Below are positions 34,364-43,290 of a DNA stretch of 64,000 nt, in pieces. The stretch lies in NCBI RefSeq assembly GCF_025847235.1, contig NZ_JAOZEW010000009.1, forward strand, positions 62,001 through 126,000, read 5' to 3'. The DNA comes from Flavobacterium shii (GTDB lineage Bacteria > Bacteroidota > Bacteroidia > Flavobacteriales > Flavobacteriaceae). Position 1 is the first letter of the stretch, and every line of letters begins with the position of its first letter. Position numbers and translations under genes: made by a program. The notes beneath the pieces were generated by a model. It was not told the DNA's origin. It saw nothing but the letters and a program-made list of their open reading frames with translations, and ran no database searches.

Positions 34364-37300
34364 AAGCGCTTTATATACTACGTACGATAATTTGCCGAAA
34401 GTACAGCAAATTGCAAATCAATTATTAGAAAACAACGAAGCAAAATTGCATCTTAACGGATTGCTAGGATCGTCGGTTTCATTTGTAATTCGTTCTTTAT
34501 TTAAGAAATCTGAATTGCCTTTTCTTGTTATTTTGGATAACAAGGAGGAAGCGGCTTATTATCTTAACGATTTGGAACAAATGATTGGAGAGCAGGATGT
34601 ACTGTTTTATCCTGGATCATATCGTAGACCTTATCAGATAGAAGACACAGATAATGCCAATGTTTTACTTCGCGCCGAAGTATTAAACCGAATTAATTCC
34701 CGTAAAAAACCGGCAGTAATTGTATCTTATCCCGAAGCACTTTTTGAAAAAGTAGTGACTCGAAAAGAATTAGATAAAAACACGTTGAAAGTTGCTGTAG
34801 GCGATAAAATTTCAATTGATTTTATCAATGAAGTTTTGTTTGAATACGAATTTAAAAGAGTCGATTTTATTACCGAACCCGGAGAGTTTTCGGTTCGTGG
34901 AGGAATTGTCGATGTCTTTTCTTTCTCGAATGACAATCCATATCGTATAGAGTTTTTTGGAAATGAAGTCGATAGTATCCGAAGTTTTGATGTTGGAACA
35001 CAGCTATCTGTGGAAATACATAAAAAAATCATGATAATTCCCAATGTTGAGAATAAACTTTTTCAGGAAAACAGAGAAAGTTTTCTAGATTATATCTCTG
35101 CAAGTACGGTGCTTTTTATTCAAGATACAGATGGGCTTTTAAGCCAGCTTGACAAACAATTTACCAGAGCCGAAGAAGCTTACGAGAAATTATCACAAGA
35201 AATTAAACGCGCAACACCTGATCAGTTATTCTTAAATCAGTCATCGTTTATTAAAAAGGCTTTGGATTTTTCGATTGTAGAATTGGCTAGTAAACCAATT
35301 TTTAAAACGATTAAAAAATATGATTTCCATATACAGCCGCAACCTTCATTTAATAAACAATTTGATTTGTTGCTGAATAATCTTAGTGATAATCATTTTA
35401 ATGGATATAAGAATTATTTATTCTGTTCGAATGATGCACAGGCAAAACGGTTTCACGATATTTTCGAAACTTTAGACGAAGCCAATTCCGAGAACATTCG
35501 CAAGCAATATAATACAGTCGTTTTACCATTGTACCAAGGTTTTATTGATGACGAAAATCAGATTACATGTTATACCGATCATCAGATCTTTGAGCGTTAT
35601 CATAAATTCAATATTAAAAATGGATATTCTAAAAAACAGAATATCACGCTTAAGGAACTCACCACATTATCTGTTGGTGATTATGTAACGCATATTGATC
35701 ACGGAATTGGGCGATTTGGAGGTTTACAAAAGATTCAGGTCGAAGGTAAAACACAAGAAGCCATTAAGTTGGTTTATGCCGACAATGATATTGTGTATGT
35801 AAGTATTCACTCGCTTCATAAAATCTCCAAATACAACGGAAAAGACGGAACTCCACCTAAAATTTATAAGTTAGGTTCGAACGCCTGGAAGATTTTAAAA
35901 CAAAAAACCAAAGCACGTGTTAAACATATTGCATTCAATCTTATTCAGCTATATGCTAAAAGGAGATTGGAAAAAGGATTCCAGTTTGCACCAGATAGTT
36001 ATTTGCAAAATGAATTAGAAAGTTCGTTTATTTATGAAGATACACCCGATCAAACTAAATCAACTCAGGAAGTAAAAGCCGATATGGAAAGCGATCGACC
36101 AATGGATCGTTTGGTTTGTGGAGATGTAGGATTTGGTAAAACTGAAGTTGCGATTCGTGCGGCTTTTAAAGCTGTGGATAATAGCAAACAAGTAGCAGTT
36201 TTGGTTCCGACAACGATTCTCGCCTACCAACACTATCGTACTTTTTCCGAACGATTGAAAGAAATGCCAGTTTCTATTGGGTATTTAAACCGTTTTAGAA
36301 CTGCAAAACAAAAAGCACAAACCCTAAAAGATTTAGCAGAAGGGAAACTTGATATTGTAATTGGTACGCATCAGTTGGTAAACAAAAATGTAGTTTTTAA
36401 AGATTTAGGATTGCTAATTGTCGATGAGGAACAAAAGTTTGGAGTAAACGTAAAAGACAAGCTTAAAACTATTGCTGCAAATGTTGATACATTGACTTTA
36501 ACCGCAACGCCAATCCCGAGAACATTACAATTCTCCTTAATGGCAGCGCGAGATTTATCGGTAATTACTACGCCGCCGCCCAATCGTTATCCTATCGAGA
36601 CCAATGTAGTTGGGTTTAATGAAGAATTGATTCGGGATGCGATTTCGTATGAAATTCAGCGTAACGGACAGGTTTTCTTTATTAATAACCGAATCGAAAA
36701 TATAAAAGAAGTTGCCGGAATGATTCAGCGATTAGTTCCAAATGCAAGAGTAGGAATTGGTCACGGACAAATGGAAGGAGCTAAGCTAGAGGAATTAATG
36801 TTGGCGTTTATGAACGGTGAATTTGATGTTTTGGTTGCTACAACAATTATCGAAAGTGGATTGGATGTACCAAATGCCAATACCATATTTATCAATAATG
36901 CCAATAACTTTGGATTATCGGATTTGCATCAAATGCGTGGTCGAGTAGGTAGAAGTAACAAGAAGGCATTCTGTTATTTTATATGCCCGCCATATTCATC
37001 TATGACCGAAGACGCTAGAAAACGTATTCAGGCATTAGAACAATTTAGCGAGTTAGGAAGCGGTTTTAACATCGCCATGAAAGATCTTGAAATTCGTGGT
37101 GCTGGAGATTTATTAGGAGGTGAACAAAGTGGTTTCATTAATGAAATTGGATTTGATACTTACCAAAAAATCATGAACGAGGCAATCGAAGAATTAAAAG
37201 AAAACGAATTCAAAGATTTGTATCCGGAAGAGAACGATATTGAAACCAAGGAATATGTAAAAGATTTACAAATCGATACCGATTTTGAACTCTTGTTTTC

Positions 37301-37721
37301 TGATGAATACATTAATAATGTCACAGAACGTTTGAGTTTATATAACGAGTTGGGTTCTGTAAAAAATGAAGAGGAACTGGTTGTATTTCAAAACAAATTA
37401 ATTGACCGTTTCGGTCCAATGCCTCCGCGTGCCAATGCATTGATGAATAGCATCCGTATCAAATGGATTGCTACAAGTGTAGGTATTGAGAAGCTGGTCA
37501 TGAAAAAAGGCAAAATGATTGGCTATTTCGTTTCAGATCAACAGTCTGATTATTACCAATCCAAGCGTTTTCATAAAATAATAAAATTTGTGCAAACCCA
37601 CAGTAATCTTTGTCAAATGAAAGAAAAGCAAACTCCAAACGGTTTACGACTTTTATTGACTTTCGAAAATGTAAAATCAACCAAACGAGCTCTCGAATTG
37701 ATGGAATTATTGGGGGAGTAA
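34356..37721 (+). CDS. mfd: Transcription-repair coupling factor Mfd
   Basis: Mfd displaces RNA polymerase stalled at DNA lesions and recruits UvrA, coupling repair to transcription. The 1121-residue chain has the UvrB-like N-terminal module (including RRPYQIEDTDNANVL-like homology region), the RNA polymerase-interacting domain (GDYVTHIDHGIGRFGG), Walker A GDVGFGKTE, the DEEQ box (IVDEEQKFG), TATPIPRTLQ, the TRG-type helicase motif region GRVGRSNKKAF, and the C-terminal TRCF domain. The start is TTG at 34356, overlapping the previous gene by 8 nt; the following MSKSALYTTYDNLPKVQ sequence looks like a genuine N terminus. Confidence 0.97.
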   Translation: MSKSALYTTYDNLPKVQQIANQLLENNEAKLHLNGLLGSSVSFVIRSLFKKSELPFLVILDNKEEAAYYLNDLEQMIGEQDVLFYPGSYRRPYQIEDTDNANVLLRAEVLNRINSRKKPAVIVSYPEALFEKVVTRKELDKNTLKVAVGDKISIDFINEVLFEYEFKRVDFITEPGEFSVRGGIVDVFSFSNDNPYRIEFFGNEVDSIRSFDVGTQLSVEIHKKIMIIPNVENKLFQENRESFLDYISASTVLFIQDTDGLLSQLDKQFTRAEEAYEKLSQEIKRATPDQLFLNQSSFIKKALDFSIVELASKPIFKTIKKYDFHIQPQPSFNKQFDLLLNNLSDNHFNGYKNYLFCSNDAQAKRFHDIFETLDEANSENIRKQYNTVVLPLYQGFIDDENQITCYTDHQIFERYHKFNIKNGYSKKQNITLKELTTLSVGDYVTHIDHGIGRFGGLQKIQVEGKTQEAIKLVYADNDIVYVSIHSLHKISKYNGKDGTPPKIYKLGSNAWKILKQKTKARVKHIAFNLIQLYAKRRLEKGFQFAPDSYLQNELESSFIYEDTPDQTKSTQEVKADMESDRPMDRLVCGDVGFGKTEVAIRAAFKAVDNSKQVAVLVPTTILAYQHYRTFSERLKEMPVSIGYLNRFRTAKQKAQTLKDLAEGKLDIVIGTHQLVNKNVVFKDLGLLIVDEEQKFGVNVKDKLKTIAANVDTLTLTATPIPRTLQFSLMAARDLSVITTPPPNRYPIETNVVGFNEELIRDAISYEIQRNGQVFFINNRIENIKEVAGMIQRLVPNARVGIGHGQMEGAKLEELMLAFMNGEFDVLVATTIIESGLDVPNANTIFINNANNFGLSDLHQMRGRVGRSNKKAFCYFICPPYSSMTEDARKRIQALEQFSELGSGFNIAMKDLEIRGAGDLLGGEQSGFINEIGFDTYQKIMNEAIEELKENEFKDLYPEENDIETKEYVKDLQIDTDFELLFSDEYINNVTERLSLYNELGSVKNEEELVVFQNKLIDRFGPMPPRANALMNSIRIKWIATSVGIEKLVMKKGKMIGYFVSDQQSDYYQSKRFHKIIKFVQTHSNLCQMKEKQTPNGLRLLLTFENVKSTKRALELMELLGE

Positions 37722-37731
37722 ACAGAGAAAG

Positions 37732-37797
37732 TTGCCACGAATTTCACAAAGAATTGTTCATAATGATTTGTGAAAATTTGTGAAATTCGTCGCGAAA
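37732..37797. repeat. Imperfect inverted repeat of the 'CCACGAATTT' family
   Basis: TTGCCACGAATTTCACAAA (37732-37750) pairs with TTTGTGAAATTCGTCGCGAA (37778-37797) with a few mismatches. It shares the CCACGAATTT core with the repeat at 3.4 kb. It follows mfd by 10 nt and may serve as its terminator. Confidence 0.7.
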
Positions 37798-37894
37798 ACA
37801 ATAATAAACATTAAGTTTTATTTATCTTTTACTTAAGAAAAGTCTTAGATATAATAGGTTTTCTTTGAATCAAAATTTCAAAGCAAACCCCAAT

Positions 37895-38449
37895 ATGCAA
37901 TATCAATTCATTCTTCTGTTTTTATTTTTTGGATTAACTTCAATTTTCGCTCAGGAAAAGAAACAAATCATTTTAAACGATGCTCTTAAGTCAGAAACTA
38001 TTGACCCTCTACGTCCCGCAAAAGCAGCTTTTTACTCCGCTATTTTTCCTGGGTTAGGACAGATCTATAATAAAAAGTATTGGAAACTTCCTTTGGTTTA
38101 TGGTGCAATTGGGACTAGTGCTTATTTTTATATCGATAGTCAGAAAAACTATAATACTTATAGAAACGAATATAAAAACAGACTTGCAGGAAACACAAGC
38201 GACTCAGAATATCTAGCTAGACTAAGTGATAGCCAATTAATTTCTGCCCAAAAGCAATTCCAACGAAACAGGGATTTATCAGCTCTATTTATTGTTGGTT
38301 TTTATGTTTTAAATATTATCGATGCTAATATTGATGCTGCTTTATCCCAATTTAATATAAGCGAAAAATTAGCTTTTAAACCCGTAATGAATTTCAAGAA
38401 TGAAAATATGCAATCTAATTTTGGCTTTGCTTTTAGTTATTCTTTTTAA
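37895..38449 (+). CDS. DUF5683 domain protein
   Basis: This 184-residue exported protein has a start ATG at 37895 preceding a signal peptide (QYQFILLFLFFGLTSIFAQ). A longer frame from a TTG at 37865 is less likely. The DUF5683 motif AFYSAIFPGLGQIYNKKYWKLPLVYG contains the family core PGLGQIYN, then transmembrane-like helices. DUF5683 proteins occur throughout Bacteroidota and have no proven function; they are sometimes found near ParB and similar genes, but here mfd is upstream. A strong hairpin ends the gene. Confidence 0.8.
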   Translation: MQYQFILLFLFFGLTSIFAQEKKQIILNDALKSETIDPLRPAKAAFYSAIFPGLGQIYNKKYWKLPLVYGAIGTSAYFYIDSQKNYNTYRNEYKNRLAGNTSDSEYLARLSDSQLISAQKQFQRNRDLSALFIVGFYVLNIIDANIDAALSQFNISEKLAFKPVMNFKNENMQSNFGFAFSYSF

Positions 38450-38457
38450 ATAAACAA

Positions 38458-38484
38458 AGGGCGTATGAAAACTTCATACGCCCT
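38458..38484. terminator. Bidirectional terminator
   Basis: A perfect 11-bp stem AGGGCGTATGA/TCATACGCCCT (38458-38468 with 38474-38484) has a 5-nt loop. It lies between the DUF5683 gene (+) and the kinase/phospho-lyase fusion gene (-), which converge. This marks the end of the SusCD-GH63-GH42-fusion block. Confidence 0.85.
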
Positions 38485-38547
38485 TATTAATTTATCAGGA
38501 TAGAAACGATACCCGATTATTGTAATTAACTATTTGATAATTAATTT

Positions 38548-40851
38548 TTAAACATGAACTTCTTCTAAAATTTCTTCAAGGAATTGTACCATTTCATCCG
38601 CATTTTGTTTGTTGAATGGCATTGGTGGTTTTATTTTTAAAACATTATGCAAAGGACCATCAGTACTTAGCAAATATCCCTTTTCTTTCATTTTTTCGAC
38701 AACAACATCAATTTCAGGAATTGCAGGCTCCATGGTTGTTCTGTCTTTTACCATTTCGGCACCAATGAATAAACCATGTCCGCGAACATCACTAATAATT
38801 GGGAATTTAGCCATTAATCCTTTTAGTAAATCCATAAGATGATTACCAACTTCTAAGGCATGTTGTTGCATTTCCTCATCTTGAATTACTTCTAGAACGG
38901 CTAGTCCAGCCGACATTGATACGGGATTACCTCCAAAAGTATTGAAGTATTCCATTCCGTTGTTAAAAGCATCGGCAATTTCGTTTGTTACGATTACTGC
39001 TGCAAGCGGATGACCGTTTCCTATAGGTTTTCCTAGTACAACAATATCTGGAACAACATCTTGTAATTCGAATCCCCAGAATTTATCCCCAACTCTTCCA
39101 AATCCTACCTGAACTTCATCGGCGATACAAACTCCTCCCGAAGCTCTTACATAATCATATACTGTTTTTAAATAATTTTCTGGTAGCGGGATTTGACCTC
39201 CAACACCCAATAAGGTTTCGCAAATAAATACTGCGGGTGATTTATCTTCTTTTTTTAAGTCTTCAATAATTCGTTGTACATCGGCAGCATATTTTTCGCC
39301 TGCCCTTGCATCGCCATATTTATAAGGACCTCGATATAGGTCAGGGTTAATAGCTTTGTGAATCCAAGGCATTTGACCAAAGCCTCCTTTGCTATCAAAT
39401 TTATACGGACTCATTTCCATTGCCACAGTTGAGGTTCCGTGATAGGCATGATCTAATACAATAATGTCTTTTTGCTTAGTAAAGTGGCGACTCATTCGTA
39501 TAGCAAGGTCATTGGCCTCACTACCAGAGTTTACGAAATAACAAACGCTTAATGACGATGGTAATGTTGCCGTAAGTTTTTCGGCATATTCTAATATAGT
39601 ATCGTTAAGGTATCTCGTATTTGTATTTAAAGTCGCAATTTGCTTTTGCATTTTCTTTACTACTACAGGATGACAATGACCTACATGAGATGGATTGTTT
39701 ACACAATCTACAAATGTTCGTCCTTTATCATCATACAAATATTGTAATGCTCCTTTTACGATTTTTAGTTTTTGGTTGTAACCAATGCTTAAATTTCGAC
39801 CTACATTTTTTTGGCGAGTTTGTAATAAATCCGAATAATCGGAATCATTTATTACACCATCAAATCCGCATGTTTTTCTAAAAACATCCTGAGCTTTTAT
39901 CGGGTTTATCTTGATGAGTTTGTATAGTAACTCCCAAGCAGGCTTTTCGGTGAGGAAATGATGGACATTATCGCTATTTAGCGATGCGTTATAAGCCGAT
40001 TGTGTTACGCTTATACAAAGTCTTCCAGCAATTAAATAATACAATAAATCTAATTCTTGTGTTGTAAGTGGATACGTTTCGTGATATCCTTTTACAATAA
40101 ATGAAGCAGCGGTTAATGGATCGTCACTTTCAAGGATTGCATAGGTACAAGCAATGGCAAGGTTATTAATTAAGGCAGAATAAACCATATCGCCAAAATC
40201 AATCAAACCAGTTGTTTTTTCTTCCTGAGCCATCACGTTACAATCATTGGCATCATTATGAATGTATGCATGCCGTAGCTGATGTATTTGCGGAAGCACC
40301 TCGGTGTCAAATTGTAAAAGGAAATACCCTGCAATTCGTCTTCGTTCGTGATTGGTAATGTATTTCAGTTTTTCATTAGCATCACTAGCTCTGCTAATGT
40401 CCCAAGTGTAATGACGATGCATTGCCGGATGAGAAAAATCCTGAAGCGATTTATCCATATTGCCCATGAAAGCCCCTAAATTATAGAGCGCAGTATTTGA
40501 TTTTTTTGGTTGTTCATACCAAAAAGTACCTTCAAGAAAACTAAGGATTCGTATGTAATACGTTTTGTTATCTCTGATGATTTGAGTTAAAGCTTCTCCG
40601 TTTTTATTGGTAGAAAACTGCTGAAAATTTTCAGCTAATGGGCTTTTGCTTAAATGCTGGATGATTTTAACCTGTGCTTCCAAAAATGGAAACGACTGAT
40701 TTTCATCGGAAAGTTTTAAAATATACTTCTGATTTTTTTCATCGGTTAAGATAAAGTTCAATTCATCATAACCGTCTAATGCTTTTACGGTAGCGGATAA
40801 TCCATAATGTTCTATCGCTAATTGCTGAATGTCTGTTTCTGAAAAAATCAT
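38548..40851 (-). CDS. Fusion of APH-type kinase and AGXT2L-type PLP phospho-lyase
   Basis: This is a 767-residue two-domain enzyme. Residues ~1-325 are a kinase of the aminoglycoside-phosphotransferase fold: the catalytic-loop motif is [11 protein letters not shown] (Asp200) and the metal-binding loop is GLIDFGD (Asp218). Residues ~355-767 are a class III aminotransferase-fold PLP enzyme: [33 protein letters not shown] with Asp578, and the PLP lysine Lys608 in [10 protein letters not shown]. The PLP half closely resembles vertebrate AGXT2L1/ETNPPL (phosphoethanolamine phospho-lyase) and AGXT2L2/PHYKPL (5-phosphohydroxylysine phospho-lyase). Hydroxylysine kinase (HYKK) is an APH-fold enzyme, so the fusion would do both consecutive steps. 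It is the last gene of the GH63-GH42 block. No signal peptide is seen, so it is cytosolic. Ethanolamine or another amino alcohol is the alternative substrate. Confidence 0.88.
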   Translation of the reverse strand: MIFSETDIQQLAIEHYGLSATVKALDGYDELNFILTDEKNQKYILKLSDENQSFPFLEAQVKIIQHLSKSPLAENFQQFSTNKNGEALTQIIRDNKTYYIRILSFLEGTFWYEQPKKSNTALYNLGAFMGNMDKSLQDFSHPAMHRHYTWDISRASDANEKLKYITNHERRRIAGYFLLQFDTEVLPQIHQLRHAYIHNDANDCNVMAQEEKTTGLIDFGDMVYSALINNLAIACTYAILESDDPLTAASFIVKGYHETYPLTTQELDLLYYLIAGRLCISVTQSAYNASLNSDNVHHFLTEKPAWELLYKLIKINPIKAQDVFRKTCGFDGVINDSDYSDLLQTRQKNVGRNLSIGYNQKLKIVKGALQYLYDDKGRTFVDCVNNPSHVGHCHPVVVKKMQKQIATLNTNTRYLNDTILEYAEKLTATLPSSLSVCYFVNSGSEANDLAIRMSRHFTKQKDIIVLDHAYHGTSTVAMEMSPYKFDSKGGFGQMPWIHKAINPDLYRGPYKYGDARAGEKYAADVQRIIEDLKKEDKSPAVFICETLLGVGGQIPLPENYLKTVYDYVRASGGVCIADEVQVGFGRVGDKFWGFELQDVVPDIVVLGKPIGNGHPLAAVIVTNEIADAFNNGMEYFNTFGGNPVSMSAGLAVLEVIQDEEMQQHALEVGNHLMDLLKGLMAKFPIISDVRGHGLFIGAEMVKDRTTMEPAIPEIDVVVEKMKEKGYLLSTDGPLHNVLKIKPPMPFNKQNADEMVQFLEEILEEVHV

Positions 40852-40892
40852 TGGTATTGTTTATTAAGTTATTTTGTTTGTTTTCTAGTAAT

Positions 40893-40920
40893 CTTACAAG
40901 GTCTTTTTTTGACCTTGTAG
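40893..40920. repeat. Hairpin of the 'ACAAGGTC' family
   Basis: CTTACAAGGTC (40893-40903) pairs with GACCTTGTAG (40911-40920). It lies in the 262-bp gap between the GH42 gene and the kinase/phospho-lyase gene, and related ACAAGGTTT/AAACCTTGCAGG copies occur at 41.1 kb and 45.3 kb. Confidence 0.7.
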
Positions 40921-41062
40921 GTATTTGTAGTTAAATTTTCTGTCACGAATTTATACAAAATATTTGTGTTTTGTTTTTAAAAAATCTTGTAATTGCTTCA
41001 TCTGTTCGCTCTTTCGGACTCGGGTTGTGATTGCTTTTTTTGTGATTAATGGTGTGAGAATT

Positions 41063-41095
41063 ATACCTACAAGGTTTCAAAAACCTTGCAGGTAT
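41063..41095. repeat. Inverted repeat of the 'CCTACAAGGTTT' family
   Basis: ATACCTACAAGGTTT (41063-41077) pairs with AAACCTTGCAGGTAT (41081-41095) with one mismatch. It lies 18 nt downstream of the GH42 stop on the minus strand and could act as an intra-operon attenuator or terminator. Confidence 0.7.
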
Positions 41096-41113
41096 GAAAT
41101 TCGTTGCTGTTTT

Positions 41114-43249
41114 TTATTTCCAAATAATGGCTTGTGCTGGTTGTAAAGGATTTTGTCCCACAAGAATTTTACTTCCTTGAGGTATAGGTAAGTTTATAGG
41201 CTCATTTGTATAGTTTACACCTACGTAAAAACCATCTCTCCATTCTATGAATACCCCTTTTGGCAAATCTTCGATAGCTACTTTGGCACGTTCGTAAATA
41301 GTACGTACGACTTGTCTTTCCAGACTTCCATCTTTACTTTCTGCTCCAATATAAGTAACTGTTCCTTTGCCTAGTTTTCTTGTAACAGCTGCTGCTTTGT
41401 CTTTGTAAAATTGGTCGGCATAGGTTGCCAGAACTTCTGTTCCTTGTTTCGGACTCAAGACATCTGCCCAAGTATTCCATTTATAAGTATTGCTTCCTGC
41501 TGTTATTGTTCCGTTTACATTAGCAACAAGCATGTCAAAAAAATCTACATCGGCACCAATTAACGGTACGATTGGTGCACTCCAATTGGCTTCAAAGAAA
41601 TGTCCGTTTCTATCTTTCTGACCTGTACGACAAGAAAGGATTAAGTTTCCTCCGTTTTCAACATATTTAGTCCATTTATCTACTAATTTTTGATCTATAA
41701 GTTGGTAAGCAGGAGCAACGATAAATGGATAAGCAGAGAAATCATCATTTTCGGTAATAAAATCTACAGGAGCACCAGTCGATTTAATAGCTGTTGTATA
41801 CGTGTTTCTATGTCTCCAAGTACTCCAGAATTCGGTTTGTTTTTGGTTTTCTAAATCCCAAAGGTTTTCATGACTCCATAAAAAACCTGTTTTTCTCTTT
41901 GCAATTTCTTGCGGAATTACTGCTTTAGGATTGTATTCTTTACGAAGCAATTTCATGTCCTCGATAGATTGTACAAATTCTTTTCCGCCTGTTGTAAGTG
42001 TTACACCATCGGTTCCTACGATTCCGTCATGGTACATTTCGCTACTTCCTAGCGGGTGCCTGTATCTATACGTACAAGTAAATGAACACCCACCACCAAA
42101 AGCTTGCGAAATCCACATATGAACCGTTCCGGGTTGTAACTGTGGATTAATCCCTGCCCAGTTTACTTGCCCAGGTTGTAACTCCATAATACCAGTAACA
42201 CCACTTATTGATCTATAGTAATCGTTGGCTTCAGAGATTTTGTTAGGAGATCCCATTCTAAAACTATCTCCTCCCAAAGGATTTTGTCCACTTACAGGAT
42301 ACATCGTATAGGTAATGAAATCCATTTTGTTGGCACTTCTTGGGTCGGCATCATAAATTACATTGGTAAAGTTGGTTGTTATCCATTGTTTTGGATCAAC
42401 ATATTTACGAAGTATTTCGGCTTGTCTGTTCAAATATTCCCCCTGTGCATCAGAGGTAAATCTTTTAAAATCTAATACGGCATGCGGACTTAATTTATCT
42501 TCAAAATAAATTTCTGCATTAGGTAAAACTATTTGTTCAAAGTTATTATAACGGGTACTCCAAAAATTCCCAACCCATTCCGTATTTAATTTTTCGATTG
42601 TTCCGTATTTGGCTTTAAGCCAAATTTGAAATGCTTTGCGAGCAGAAGGACTAAAATCGGCAGTACCTAGAGGTTCATTGTCGATTTGCCAACCCATGAT
42701 GTTTTTGTTTTTACCGTATCTTTTTCCAAGTTCGGCAACTATTTGATCTGTATATTCTCGGTATTTTTCATTTGTTATAGATACATTAGCTCTATTGCCG
42801 TGCTCTCTGCGACGTCTGCTTGCATCTACCAAATAAATTTCAGGATATTTGTCTCCCATCCATGCTGGTGGAGTTGGAGTTGGAGTACAAAGAATCACTT
42901 TTAAACCGTTTTTTTCGGCTATAGCAAGTGCGTCATCAAGCCATTTAAAATCATATTTGCCTTCTTCAGGTTCCATATAAGTCCAAGCAAATTCGGCAAA
43001 ATGCGTAAACTCAAATCCTAGTTTTTTTATGTTTTTTAAATCACGTTCCCATTGTTCTTTTGGCCATTGCTCAGGATAATAGTAAACACCAATTTGCATT
43101 AAATCAGGTTTTGAGAAAAAGCGTTGTGGGTCTTTCTTCTCTGTAGCAATGGTTTTTTTAGTTTGAGAAAAAACAGGATTCGAATTACAATTTGCGATTA
43201 GCAATAGTGTAAATAAAATTTTGACTAATGGTATATTTTGCTTGAACAT
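41114..43249 (-). CDS. Glycoside hydrolase family 42 beta-galactosidase
   Basis: This 711-residue exported GH42 enzyme has a signal region at residues 8-29 (LVKILFTLLLIANCNSNPVFSQ region; Cys21 might be lipid-modified, but the lipobox is not ideal). The GH42 (beta/alpha)8 domain begins at IGVYYYPEQWP. The acid/base is Glu192 in WQIDNEPLG and the nucleophile is Glu356 in IMELQPGQVNW. A trimerisation-type domain and C-terminal beta domain follow. It is predicted to cleave beta-linked galactosides in the periplasm. It lies 41 bp downstream of GH63. In this context the galactose could be released from a galactosyl unit uncovered by the upstream alpha-glucosidase. Confidence 0.9.
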   Translation of the reverse strand: MFKQNIPLVKILFTLLLIANCNSNPVFSQTKKTIATEKKDPQRFFSKPDLMQIGVYYYPEQWPKEQWERDLKNIKKLGFEFTHFAEFAWTYMEPEEGKYDFKWLDDALAIAEKNGLKVILCTPTPTPPAWMGDKYPEIYLVDASRRRREHGNRANVSITNEKYREYTDQIVAELGKRYGKNKNIMGWQIDNEPLGTADFSPSARKAFQIWLKAKYGTIEKLNTEWVGNFWSTRYNNFEQIVLPNAEIYFEDKLSPHAVLDFKRFTSDAQGEYLNRQAEILRKYVDPKQWITTNFTNVIYDADPRSANKMDFITYTMYPVSGQNPLGGDSFRMGSPNKISEANDYYRSISGVTGIMELQPGQVNWAGINPQLQPGTVHMWISQAFGGGCSFTCTYRYRHPLGSSEMYHDGIVGTDGVTLTTGGKEFVQSIEDMKLLRKEYNPKAVIPQEIAKRKTGFLWSHENLWDLENQKQTEFWSTWRHRNTYTTAIKSTGAPVDFITENDDFSAYPFIVAPAYQLIDQKLVDKWTKYVENGGNLILSCRTGQKDRNGHFFEANWSAPIVPLIGADVDFFDMLVANVNGTITAGSNTYKWNTWADVLSPKQGTEVLATYADQFYKDKAAAVTRKLGKGTVTYIGAESKDGSLERQVVRTIYERAKVAIEDLPKGVFIEWRDGFYVGVNYTNEPINLPIPQGSKILVGQNPLQPAQAIIWK

Positions 43250-43290
43250 TCTTGGTTGTATTGGGTTAATCGAATTTGTGGTATTTTTTA

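Noticed and set aside
34727..35044. Minus-strand open frame of 105 codons inside mfd
   Set aside because: Antisense shadow; mfd is unmistakable in the other strand.
39621..39881. Plus-strand open frames inside the kinase/phospho-lyase gene
   Set aside because: Shadow frames of the conserved fusion gene.
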